Shown here piece after piece: positions 53,285-64,000 of a stretch of DNA of 64,000 nucleotides. Position numbers and translations under genes: made by a program. This DNA comes from Zingiber officinale (lineage: Eukaryota; Streptophyta; Magnoliopsida; Zingiberales; Zingiberaceae). The DNA is taken from positions 8,141,600 to 8,205,599 of the forward strand of contig NC_056001.1 of assembly GCF_018446385.1 (NCBI RefSeq). The letters are read 5' to 3'. How positions within the stretch are numbered: position 1 is the stretch's first letter; each line of letters begins with the position of its first letter. A model generated the notes under the pieces. That model was not told the origin of the DNA. It saw nothing but the letters and a program-made list of their open reading frames with translations, and searched no databases.

Positions 53285-54185
53285 TGGTCAGTAAATTCTT
53301 TGAATCCGACGTTTAGCACCATTCCTCGCTTTATTTGCTATTCTTAATTATCTCATGGAGTTTTATATATGAATGTACAACGGGTCTTTCCTTGCAACTT
53401 CTTGTGGGACCTGTGGATAAGGATGCATTTGACGACACAGCGCCTTCTCCTAGCATTGACTATGACTGTCCAACAACTTGGACCCTTTGTTGTGCGGATG
53501 CATGCCAAAGGGTCTTTTAACGCCGGAGACAAATCTTCCACCGTTTTAGTTTCCAGGCAATTTCCAACAACAAGAGAAATAATTCCTCGTTAATTCATGT
53601 TGGGTCGGACTGTGGTCCAATAGGAGCACGGGTAGAATGATAATGTAATACTGTTTTGATGAAATTGATGATGCTCACGAAATACAACAATCTTCTTCGA
53701 ATATATAATGATTTTATCTTGTAATAATAGTATTATAAATCGCGAGACGTCTGAATCAAACAATTTACTTGTACTCTATGAAAGTATGGAATATAATACT
53801 TATTTTACTTTAAATTAGAATGAAAAACTAAGAATGCGGGGATCTTACAGTTGCTGGTCAGTCCCTATAGTCTTACTGGTAAATTCTTAGGATTCGATGC
53901 TTATCCACACTTCCTTGCTTACTTCATTGCGATTATTTATCTCGTATAGTTTTACATATGAATGTACAATGGTTTTTCTTTACTTCCTCTTGTGGGACCT
54001 TTTGATAACCATGCATTGGACGACACAGCCTTCTCCTAACAATCACTATGCATGACTCTCCAACAGCTTCGACCTGTTAAATGTTTGGACGCATGCATAT
54101 CAAAGAGTTTTCAACGAAAGAGACAAACCATCCAACTTACTATAGTTTCATGACAATTGCCTACACGAAGAGAAATGATTCCTTT
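53285..54185. repeat. Diverged tandem duplication upstream of the HMA gene
   Basis: Segment 53285-53590 and segment about 53860-54185 align over their length, with many differences. Shared blocks include GAATGTACAA, CTTGTGGGACCT, GACGACACAGC, CCTTCTCCTA and GAGACAAA. The period is close to 590 bases. It lies 150-1000 bases upstream of the minus-strand HMA start codon, so it may be an ancestral promoter region duplicated with a now-lost gene copy. The intervening and following DNA has no gene. A long T-run lies at about 54485-54507. Confidence 0.65.
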
Positions 54186-54844
54186 CCAGAGATGAATATT
54201 TTAGTGTGTATAATTTATACTTCAATTATATTCGAATTAGAGGAAAGTCATCATTTTTTTTGTTTGAAAAAAAAATAGTTTTGATTTATTTGGTTCAAGC
54301 TGTTGGCCTAAAAACCTTTCTGGTAAATAGTTGCTCAAACCATGCATTTTATGTAGCGCCCAAGGTATAACATAGATGATGAACGTATAAAATCTTTAGT
54401 GTAATGATCATACGTCTAATATTTATGTATCTATATTTATCTTTTTTTCATAACTATGGGTCAGACAATATAGACCGTGCGATTTTTTTTTTTTTTTTTT
54501 TTTTTTTGGTAGGATCAGTAATTATTGTCCATCTAGTAATTATTGTCCATCTAAGTAAAGGGATTATTTGTCTTTATTACAAATTGGAAGCTATTGAATA
54601 AGGTTTTGTATTTATACATGCAAACCACAAATGTCATATCGTACGTGGCACCCTTCAAAATTCACCTCAGAGGTTGTGTATGTGGCCGAGCAAGGGCTTT
54701 TTAAAACAGTGCTTCTGGGATAATTGGCTTTATTTAAAGCTATCTTCTTTCATATAGGCTTAAAAGGCAACGACTTCTCCCACTTTTAAGTGATATTATT
54801 AACAAATTACTCTGAAAAGGACGAATTTATCCGTCTCTCTTTAA

Positions 54845-55700
54845 CCCTATGTTTGGATGGATTGGGGGAAGATTCATTAACGAAAGGGGAAGTAAAGTAT
54901 TTAATTTCTCCTTATTTAGGAAAGAGGGAAGGTTCATTAATGTAACATGTGTTATTTTGTTTGGGAGGAAAAGAAGGGGAATGAAGGTTAAATAGATAAA
55001 GTTACAAAAATACCCTTACTTTTTAAATTAAACATTTTTCATAATATTAATATTTATTTTATAAATATAAATTAGATTTTTTTATATTATTATTTAAATT
55101 AATTATTTTTTAATAAAAAATTAATCTTTTTATATTATTCATAACAAAATAATGAATTATGATAATCAAGTAATTAAATGAGAAATAATGAAAATAATAA
55201 TTTTAGAAATCTTAAATATTTTTTTTTTTTTGAAAAATAACGCTAATAACGAGAATTTCTATTCTTTAAAAACTTATTAAATTTTGATAAAAAAAATTAA
55301 AAAATAGTAGATATCCTCTTAAATTTTGATGACAAAAATGGTTTCTCCTTTCAATTCAGTTAGAAGACGTGTCGGAGCCCCTCCTCTAATAATCTGGCAG
55401 CAAACGAGCTATGAAGAAGGCGAGAAAATTGAACTCCGGCGATATAGTAAAATTAGAAATTGGAATATTTCTTAAACTATTAAGAACAGGGATAAAATTG
55501 AAATAAAAAATCTTTTGTTTTCCCTTCCCCTTCCTTACACCCCAATTCGGGGTGTAAGAAAATTTCTCTTTCCATGGGTAACGAAGATTAAAGCTTACCT
55601 TTCCTTCCTTTTCCTCACTCCTTCCCAAACAAGGTTCAAAATTTCCTTTCCCCTTATTTCCCTTTCCTTCCCCTTCCCTCACCTCTTCCCAAACAGACCG
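54845..55700. mobile_element. PIF/Harbinger-like MITE
   Basis: An 856-bp element between TAA repeats at 54842-54844 and 55701-55703. The ends CCCTATGTTTGG and CCAAACAGACCG are imperfect inverted repeats. The subterminal regions (AAGGGGAAGTAAAGTATTTA and the mirrored CCTTTCCCCTTATTTCCC) are also complementary in character. The central part is AT-rich and has no domain-bearing ORF. The superfamily is inferred from the 3-bp TAA target and the TTTGG-type terminus, as for the element at 41.6 kb. Confidence 0.6.
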
Positions 55701-56136
55701 TAAGAAAATCTTAATCTAACCTCTAGAAATTTCATCCACTCCCTCACACGAGGATAGCTTGATCAAAGCCCAGTTTGATTAGGACAAGCACTATGACATT
55801 GCCTCATCAATCAATGTTAACAATTGCATTTTATATATCAAAATTCCTAGTTAACATGACAACTCCCAAGGTTTGTCTTCTGAAATTGATAATTACAAAG
55901 CCTAAGTCGGTGGCCTCCATTAATCCTAATTGCAGTTTGATCGAAGATGCAGTATTACACGAAATGGGTGATTGGACAACATCATTTTTCTAATTGACAT
56001 CTAATATTCGGTTTTAATAATCTGCAGTAGGTTATCATTACACGAAATGGATGATTGGACAACATCATTTTTCTAATTGACATCTAATATTCGGTTTTAA
56101 TAAATTAGAAAGTGCACATGATTACGTAATCGGTCC
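55701..56136. other. Short intergenic stretch with a 67-bp duplication
   Basis: No gene is seen. Two 67-bp copies at 55954-56020 and 56037-56103, each beginning ATTACACGAAATGG and ending GGTTTTAATAA, differ at one base. The 16-base spacer and near identity show a recent event. Confidence 0.7.
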
Positions 56137-59100
56137 CATTACAAAAATACTATCACTTAGGAACGAATTTTGCAATAAATTTTTTAAAAAATTCATTGGA
56201 AATTGGATTTGCAATGAAAATTGCGATGAAAAAATTCGTTGCAAATACGCCGTCCCAAAAATTTGCGACGAAAAATTAAAAATTCGTTGGAAATTTTGCA
56301 ACGAAAATAATATTCGTTGCAAAATTCGTTGGAAATTTTGCAACGAAAACAATGTTCATTGCAAAATTCATTGAAAATTTTGCAATGAAAATAAATATTT
56401 GTTGGAAATGTCGGCAGAAAAAATCTGCAACGAACCTCAAATTTGTCGCAAATTAACAACAAAAAACGCATTCGTTGCAAATAGATTTGAATGATTCGTT
56501 GGAAATTTCCAATGAATTTATATTTTAAATTCGTTACAGTATTTCGATAAAATATGATATTTTCAAAAAATCTAATTTTGTTACAAAATTCGTTCCAAAA
56601 GTAAACAAAAAAATTCAGACCGTTCAATTTCAATATTTTTTCCTATTACAATTTTTTTTCCCAAACAGATTCAATATATATTAAATACACAACTAAACAC
56701 AATAACACAAATATAAACCAAATATCAACTAACATATTAATGTATCACAAAATGAATACAAACGTCAATAATATAAAACTAAACATATACATCATCAAAA
56801 CATGTTCCATATACAACCTAAACTAAGAACATAAAACTAACAATATAACAAACATCATATCCAACAATACAAATTACAACAATATACAACTACAACTAAT
56901 ACCCTGAACCAAACATCACAACAAAGTTACAACAAACATGTCATAGTATCCAAATTCCAATCTCATACAAAAACATAAAAACGATAGAGTAGAAGATAAT
57001 CTCATGGAGACCCTTCTCAATCCAATTCCTTCTTCTACCTACATCAAAAAAAAAAATCTTACAAACCAACGTAAAATAAATATGTAAAGACTTACATATT
57101 TTTACGTCAATACTACCATCATCTTCACCTAGTAACCCTGTTTGAAACAAAAATAACAATACTAATCAAAATACAAAAATAAAGAATTTACAAAATCAAT
57201 AAAATAAAAGAATTCAAAAATTCTAATTACACAAACTCATGCATCATCATCAAATCTACAAAGATGCTCTAAAACTTTATTAGATAGTAAAAATTTACCA
57301 TTATAACACTTTTTTGCATGGATACTGTATCTTATTACCATCCATAAACTCAACATTACTAGATGCAAAATTTAAAAACTGTCTCAACCCAGTGATAAAC
57401 TCATCAGTTAAACCCCCGCAGTCAGATAAATTTTTATTATACATCCAACTTCTTTCATTCTGCATTTTGCTTGTTTCAAATAAATTAAAATAATAAAAAC
57501 TCCTAGAATGTAAATACTAATGGTCAATATTACTTAGTTCACATACAACTGCAAATAAAATATAATATAGGAAAATAAAAACATGCAATCATTGTTAAAA
57601 TAACGTGTAAATAAATATACCTAACAAAGGTAAATAAAATCGAACGTCTCTCCCAGCCACGTCAAATCCAAACCTGCACAAACAATAATATCAAGTTTAC
57701 AATAAAATAAAAAAGTCCACAAATTATCAAATATAGTCTTGGCCCCCGCGGTAAGGCACTTACCCCCGGCCAGCCGTGCCGCGGTAAGGCACTGACACCC
57801 CACGGCCAACCAAGGTCGACAACGGCTAGCCGACCCCAAACAGTGACCTGTCGATTTACAAACAGAGGCCACCCAACACTGCTGGCAGTGGCCAGCCTAA
57901 GCCGCCAGCGACCAGCCTACGGCACCAGCGGGAGCCAATGCCAAACAGCAACTAGGCGAGGCCGCCAGCAACCAGCCTATGCCGACAGTGGCCAGGTGAG
58001 TCTGCTAGTGGCCAACTTCGGCGCCAACGGCCAGCCGCGGCCGCCGGCAGAAGTCACCGTCCCCGGCTGTCAGGCGCGGGTGTGAGCGGCCAGGCACGGG
58101 CGCGAGCGGCCAGGCGCGGGAGCGAGGGGCCAGGAGCGGGCGCGAGCTGCCAAGCGTGGCCGCGAGCAACAAGGCACGGTAGCCCATGACAGTGAGCGGC
58201 CAGGCGCGGCCGCCTGCGACTGCGAGCGGCCACATGCGGGACGCCTTGGCTAGGCTTACCAGCTAAGAGAAGGGACTGGGATCGTCGAAGATAGGCGACA
58301 AGAGAGCTTACTGGTCCGGAGATCGTCGAAAAAATCGCCGAAGCTGCCGTCGCAAGCAAAGGAAAAAAATTAGGTCAAGAGGCGAAGAGAAGAGATCGGG
58401 CCGGGTAGAGCAATTATTAGGGCTCTTGCCAACGAATCATTAAATTCGTTGGAAATATTTCCAATGAATCATTAAATTCATTGGAAATTTCCAACGAATT
58501 AATTATTTGTTCAAATTTCCAACGAATTAATTATTTGTTCAAATTTCCAACGAATTCGAGATTCGTTGGAAAGTTTACAATTTCCTAAAAATCCGGTTAA
58601 TGACCTTAAAGACTTTAGAATTGGATGAAACCAGTTCTTATATACTCCTCTGTTTATCCTGATTTTATATATGTCCTCAAATATTTTTTGTACCTAATAT
58701 ATTTTTCTTTGTAATTTTTCAAATACCAATGTGTCCGGAAAATTTAATTCAGGTTTAAAATTCAAAAATCAAAATATATTAGTTCTAAAATTATTTTTTA
58801 TTCATGGATATAATCATGAGAACTTTATGAAGCATACAATCTGAGCAATCAAACATTATTTTGTAAATCTAACAACTTCAACTAGATCAATTTGTTTTAA
58901 AACTCTAACACTTTCAACGAACATTAAAATACATCTAATTGACCTAGATGGGAAAAAAATCATCCTATGTCAAAAAAAAAATATTTAAACTCAGTTATAG
59001 AATCATGAGACCAAGAGAAGCACATAGGAACTTGTTTCATCCGATTCCGAGGACTCTAGGCCCCTCAACCGAGTTTTTAAGAAATTATATACTTTCCAAC

Positions 59101-61570
59101 GAATCATGAATTCGTTGGAAATTCCCAACGAATCTGTGAATTCGTTGGAAATATTTCCAACAAATTTGCAGATTTGTTGGAAATTTCCAACGAATTTGCA
59201 GATTCGTTGGAAATTTCCAACGAATTTGCAGATTCGTTGGAAATACCCAACGAATTTGAGATTTGTTGGAAAGTTTATAATTTCCTAAAAATCCGGTTGA
59301 TGGGCCTAGAGATCTCGTAATTGGATGAAACCAGTTCCTATATGCTACTCTATTTATCCTGATTTTATATATGTCCTCAAATATTTATTTTACCTAATAT
59401 ATTTTTCTTAGTAATTTTTTAAAGACCAATGCTTCCAGAAAATTTAATTCGGGTTTAAAAATTCACAAATCAAAATACATTGGCTCTAAAATTATTTTTA
59501 ATTCATGTATATAATCATGAGAACTTTATGAACGCATACAATCTGATTTTGTCTCATTCTGAGCACTCAAAAATTATTTTGTAAATCTTACAACTTCAAC
59601 TAAATCAATTTGATTTAAAACTCTAACACTTTCAACGAACATTAAAATTCATCTAATTGACCTAGATGTGAAAAAAATCATCCTATGTCACAAAAATATT
59701 TATGCTCATTTATAGCATCAGGAGACCAAGAGGAGCACACAGGAACTGGTTTCATCCAATTCCGATGCCTCTAGGCCCATCAACTGAGTTTTTAAGAAAT
59801 TACATACTTTCCAACGAATCACGAATTCATTAGAAATTCCCAACGAATCTGTGAATTTGTTGGAAATATTTCCAAAGAATTCTCAGATTCGTTGTAAATT
59901 CCAACGAATTCGAGATTCGTTGGAAAATTTATAATTTCCTAAAAACCCGGTTGATGGACCTAGATATCTCGGAATTGGATGAAACCATTTCCTATGTGCT
60001 CCTCTATTTATCTTGATTATATATATGTCCTCAAATATTTTTTTTACCTAATATATTTTTTCAGTAATTTTTCAAAGACCAATGTGTCCGACAAATTTAA
60101 TTCGAGTTTAAAAATTCACAAATCAAAATATATTGGCTCTAAAATTATTTTTAATTCATGGATATAATCATGAGAACTTTACGAACACATACAATCTGAT
60201 TTCGTCTCGTTATAAGCACTCGAAAATTATTTTTGTAAATCTTACAAGTTCAACTAGATCAATTTGATTTAAAACTCTAATACTTTCAACGAACATTAAA
60301 ATTCATCTAATTTACCTAGATGTGAAAAAAATCATCCTATATTAAAAAAAATATTCGAACTCATTTATAGAATCAGGAGACTAAGAGGAGCACATAGGAA
60401 CTTGTTTCATCCGATTCCGAAATCTCTAGACACATCAACCAAGTTTTTAAGAAATTATATACTTTACAACGAATCACTAATTCGTTGGATATTCCCAACG
60501 AATTCACAGATTCGTTGGAAATTGCCAAAGAATTCGAGATTCGTTGGAAAGTTTGTAATTTCCTAAAAACCTGGTTGATGGACTTAAAAATTTCGGAATT
60601 GGATGAAACCAGTTCCTATGTGCTCCTCTATTTATCCTGAATTTATATATGTCCTCAAATATTTTTTGTACCTAATATATTTTTCTCAGTAATTTTTCAA
60701 ATACCAATGTGTCCGAAAAATTTAATTCAGGTTTAAAAATTCAAAAATTAAAATATATTGGCTCTAAAATTATTTTTAATTCATGGATATAATCATGAGA
60801 ACTTTATGAAGCATACAATCTAATTTCGTCTCGTTCTGAGCTTTCAAACATTATTTTGTAAATCTAACAAGTTCAACTAGATCAATTTGTTTTAAAACTC
60901 TAACACTTTCAACGAACATTGAAATTCATCTAATTGACCTAGATGTGAAAAAAATCATCCTATGTCAAAAAAATATTTGAGCCCATTTATAGAATTAGGA
61001 GACCAAGAGGAGCACATAGGAATTTGTTTCATCCAATTTCGAGGTCTCTATGTCCATTAATCGGGTTTTTAAGAAATTGAATACTTTCCAACGAATCACG
61101 AATTCGTTAGAAATTCGCAACGAATCTGCAAATTCGTTGCAAATTTCCAATGAATTCATAGATTCGTTGTAAATTCTTACATACAAAAACACTCTGCAAC
61201 GAATTTATTATTTGTTGCAAAATTGCGACAAATTATGGTTTCGTTGGGAAATTCCAATGAATAATATTTTCGTTGCAATATTTGCGATGAAAATATTATT
61301 CGTTGCAAAATTTGCGACGAAAATATTATTCGTTACAAAATTTGTAACAAACTTTATTTCTTGTCGTTAGCTTGTAACAAAATTAGCGACAAAAAATGTT
61401 TTGTTGCTAATTTGCAACGAATTATTTTCGTCACTAAATTCGTTGCTAATTTACAACAATTTATTATTTTGTTGTAAATTTTGTTGAAAAGTTTGGGATG
61501 AAAAATAAATTTGTCGTAAACATTCGTCCCTAAAAGATTATTTTTTTTATTTTTATTTTTTGTTGTAGTG
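56137..61570. mobile_element. Non-autonomous CACTA (En/Spm) element
   Basis: A 5434-bp element flanked by TCC at 56134-56136 and 61571-61573. The right end reads CACTACAACAAAAAA inward on the minus strand, and the left end CATTACAAAAATACTA is a one-base variant of CACTA. Subterminal zones at both ends are packed with TTCGTTGCAAATTT and AACGAATTT units in both orientations. About 57.74-58.40 kb is a GC-rich block of GGCCAGGCGCGGGCGCGAGC-type units that differs sharply from the rest. About 58.56-61.08 kb holds four long tandem repeats. No transposase domain is readable on either strand, so movement would depend on a partner. A 3-bp target and CACTA ends define the superfamily. Confidence 0.85.
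58561..61080. repeat. Four tandem 0.55-0.70-kb repeats inside the CACTA element
   Basis: Each copy begins near ATTCGTTGGAAA, then TTTCCTAAAAA-CCGGTT, and continues through ATATGTCCTCAAATATTT and ACCAATG-TTCC/GTCCG-type blocks. Each ends in a cluster of CCAACGAAT...ATTCGTTGG hairpins. Starts are near 58561, 59261, 59914 and 60539. Copies differ mainly in the number of hairpin units at their ends, which accounts for the shrinking period. Confidence 0.8.
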
Positions 61571-61759
61571 TCCGCTTTCCGTTATCAATTGGAAGAAAAA
61601 AAAATCCTATAATTCACCTTAGCTAACTCTCAATTCTGAAATTCCCATGGAGTCTAACTGCTACACTGCAGAAATGGCAAACACCAATAAGAAGTGGAGG
61701 AAAATCTAGTCACATCAAGTAGATTTTGTCACTTTGACTGTAAAAGATTAAGATAGCAT
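61571..61759. other. Spacer between two elements
   Basis: A short AT-rich stretch with no recognisable feature. Confidence 0.4.
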
Positions 61760-62910
61760 TTGTTCGGGGAAGGAGGGATTAGATTCATTTTTAAATTTTA
61801 TATTTAGTTGATAAAAATAGAATTAAAATTTTAGAATAAAATTTAAAAATTTAGATATCAATGATACTCATCTTCTCCTTTAGGTTTCATTTTATCTAAA
61901 AATTTGGATATCATCTAAATTATTTTAGATGAAAATATCTTTAATATCTTTATTTAATTTTATTTCATATTACTTTCTCTCTCCTTATTCTCTCTCCTCA
62001 TTCTCTTATCACACATTCATTTATTATATTTTCTCTCCTTGTTATGTCTCATCACTTTTTCTCTGCCCTTCTTGCTGCGCCAAAAATTCCTTCGACCCCC
62101 AGTCACCTATCCTGCCCAGGATTAACCGTGATTTACTCCCTCTGAAATCTTGTGGGGCCGGGGCCAGGGGGCCGGTAGGGTGGCGGTTCCACCTTTTGCT
62201 ACTTTTTCTCTGCCCTTCTCTCTCATCATATATTCTCATTCATCATACTTTCTCTTTCCTCATTATCTCTCATTATACTTTCTCTACCTTTTTTTCTCTC
62301 ATCATGCATGCTCTCCCATCACACACTCTCTTCTCTTTTTCTCTCATCATACTTTCTCTCTCATCGTGTGTATTTTCTCCCATCACACACTCTCTCTCCT
62401 AAATCTTTTCCATTATACTTTCTCTCTCTTCAATCACTCTCTCTCATTATTCTCTATCATCATATTTTCTCTCTTTTCAGTCTCTCTCATCACACTTTAT
62501 TTCTCTTCATTTTCTCTCATCACACTTTTCTCTCATTAATATCTCTCATGACAGTCTCTTTCCTCATTTTCTCTCATCATATTTTTCCTCTCTTTATTCT
62601 TTCTCATCACACTTTCTCTCTCTTCATTCTCTCTTATCATATTTTCTTTCTCCTCGCACATGAGGTGTTGCCAACATATTTTCTCTTTCATCACATGTTC
62701 TCTCTTTTTTTCTCTTTCCTATTCAACTTTCTTTTCTATCTAATTTTTTTTTTCTTATTTTTCTCTAAAGATAATTTTTTTTTTTTGATTCATTTAATAG
62801 AAAATATTTAACTATCTAAAAATTATTTAAGAGTGATATCCATACTCATATATATTCTTATTCCAAAATACTATCATTCTTATTCTCAGTCTTAGAAAAG
62901 AATTAAACAT
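61760..62910. mobile_element. Second MITE-like element with GA/CT-rich minisatellite core
   Basis: The core, about 61975-62725, consists of CTCTCATCACACTTTCTCTC-type units, the reverse complement of the core at 2.5-3.3 kb. The right arm ends AACATCACCTAAAA, close to AACGTCACCTAATT in the first element. The core is interrupted by a SINE at 62073-62200. Exact ends and superfamily are unknown. Long open frames through the CT-rich core (Leu/Ser/His/Phe-rich) are repeat artefacts. Confidence 0.55.
62073..62200 (+). mobile_element. Short SINE insertion with 19-bp target duplication
   Basis: A 128-bp segment lies between perfect 19-bp repeats ACTTTTTCTCTGCCCTTCT at 62054-62072 and 62201-62219. It contains CCTTCGACCCCCAG, which resembles a pol III B box, and ends GTGGGGCCGGGGCCAGGGGG ... 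GTGGCGGTTCCACCTTTT. The tail is shared with the insertion at 1603-1695. No A box is seen, so the copy is probably 5'-truncated. The perfect repeats indicate a recent insertion into the minisatellite. Confidence 0.75.
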
Positions 62911-64000
62911 CACCTAAAAAGTCATTTTAACAATTCTCCCAAATGATTCCATGTATTGTAGAAAAAAATAAATTATGAAAAATTATTCATCTTTAAACGA
63001 GCAAGCAGCCCTCCAAAGTAGTATTTATACTTATCGAGAATCAAACTATAACTCTCGGATAATAAATCTTATCCGAGTACCAATTTAACTGTATCCATAA
63101 AATGTAAATCTACACTCCAAACTATGCCAAAGGTGGAGAAGATACCCAGTAAGCATCGGCCCTTATGGGGAAAAAAACAAACGCCATGGATAGTAAATAA
63201 TTTACGAGCAATTTTAAAATAAAAACGATGTATTATTTTTTCCCCTTTAATTTGGTGTCGAAGTATATTGTATAATTCTTCTATCGGACTTTTTTTTAAA
63301 AATATCACACAATCAATTTTTAACTTTTTGTTATTTTAAAAAATAGATAAAGATATTTTAATAAAGAGAGATTATACCAGGGCATTCGTTGAAAGAGGAG
63401 CGGCAATATTGAAGATTTGAAGACGAGATTATCAAACTCCACTAAAACTGCATGAGTTGAAATTCATGTCAGTAATTGCGAGCGGAAATGAGTTCTCTAC
63501 CAAGGGACAAGCCGTGACAGTTTGAAAATTAAAGTCATCTTAGAGAATAGAGTTTTTTCAAGTTGATAAGGCCAGAGAGGTAAGGGTGAAGAAGACATGA
63601 TAGTTAATGGATATGACAGTTAATAATTAAAAGAACACAATAATAGTCAAGGAAAAGTAGGGGTTAGGCATCTTTATTTCATCATCCGTATAATTTTCGA
63701 TCGGTCACAGACAGATCGGATCCTCAGGTCTAAGTCCTAAGATGGGGTTTTGACTAATTCCTTATCTACCATCTACTGATCAGATTTCCCAAGCTCAGGC
63801 TTTACATATGGACCTGACACATTTATCAGAGAGCCCTCGATCGGCTCTTCACCAGTCAAGTTATGAAGGCTGGGTCCCTAGTTACAGTATTAGATGATCT
63901 CCGGCCGGTTCCGCACAGCGCATTCTTTTCATCTTGCTCAGGCATGGTCCTTGGATAGCCCCTGGCCAGCCGCCCCCAGACTAGGGCATCCATGCTCAGT
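62911..64000. other. Intergenic DNA to the window edge
   Basis: No gene is supported. From about 63.66 kb the composition becomes less AT-rich (GATCGGTCACAGACAGATCG, CGGCCGGTTCCGCAC), with a texture like retroelement LTR or untranslated DNA running off the edge. No coding domain or terminal repeat could be identified. Confidence 0.35.

Noticed and set aside
56150-61510. Regularly spaced short repeats resembling a CRISPR array
   Set aside because: The units are imperfect inverted pairs inside a CACTA element in plant nuclear DNA. There are no unique spacers of fixed length and no cas genes.
61929-62811. Open frames of up to 167 residues on the plus strand
   Set aside because: Same CT-rich minisatellite artefact as at 2.5-3.4 kb, also spanning the SINE insertion.

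Overview
This is plant nuclear DNA, most likely from a monocot. The genes are multi-exon with GT-AG introns. Coding exons are often GC-rich while the intergenic DNA is very AT-rich. Repeats include an Au-type SINE, an RTE-clade LINE, hAT, PIF/Harbinger and CACTA DNA transposons, and a Tat-lineage Ty3/Gypsy element. The mix suggests a non-grass monocot, perhaps Zingiberales, but that is only an impression because no search was possible.

Eight host genes can be followed exon by exon. From left to right they are: ribosomal protein eL39 (8.1-8.5 kb, minus, 51 aa); the TIM22 subunit of the mitochondrial inner-membrane translocase (11.4-16.3 kb, minus, 203 aa); the LCB2 subunit of serine palmitoyltransferase (17.4-21.4 kb, minus, 12 exons, 506 aa); plastid-type adenylyl-sulfate kinase (25.2-29.7 kb, minus, 7 exons, 276 aa); an unrecognised acidic/lysine-rich protein (30.9-32.5 kb, plus, 238 aa); a syntaxin-6 N-terminal-domain protein with a C-terminal membrane anchor (33.4-34.9 kb, plus, 352 aa); a BPA1-like RRM protein (38.8-42.9 kb, minus, 289 aa); and a small heavy-metal-associated-domain protein without its metal-binding cysteines (52.6-53.1 kb, minus, 131 aa). 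These serve unrelated housekeeping and trafficking roles and do not form a pathway cluster. For most of them the exon lengths and phases close exactly.

The rest is repeat-rich. 0-8 kb holds a SINE copy with a 17-bp target duplication, a GA-rich minisatellite element, and a decayed hAT transposon split by a solo LTR with a TATAC target duplication. 9.8-11 kb holds an RTE LINE relic. The TIM22 introns carry a hAT MITE and an Au SINE. Intron 1 of the BPA1-like gene carries a Harbinger-like MITE. 44-50 kb is a broken Tat-lineage Gypsy element with a 37-bp minisatellite, followed by GC-rich LTR-like DNA and an orphan GC-rich coding exon. 54.8-55.7 kb is a second Harbinger-like element. 56.1-61.6 kb is a 5.4-kb non-autonomous CACTA element with a TCC target duplication, hairpin-rich subterminal repeats and four tandem internal repeats. 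61.8-62.9 kb is a second GA-rich minisatellite element, itself hit by the same SINE family as at 1.6 kb.

I did not find an undescribed multi-gene system. The most unusual items are the CACTA element's architecture, the pair of minisatellite-bearing elements, the short SINE family with long target duplications, the orphan exon near 52.1 kb, and a duplicated upstream region beside the metal-domain gene.
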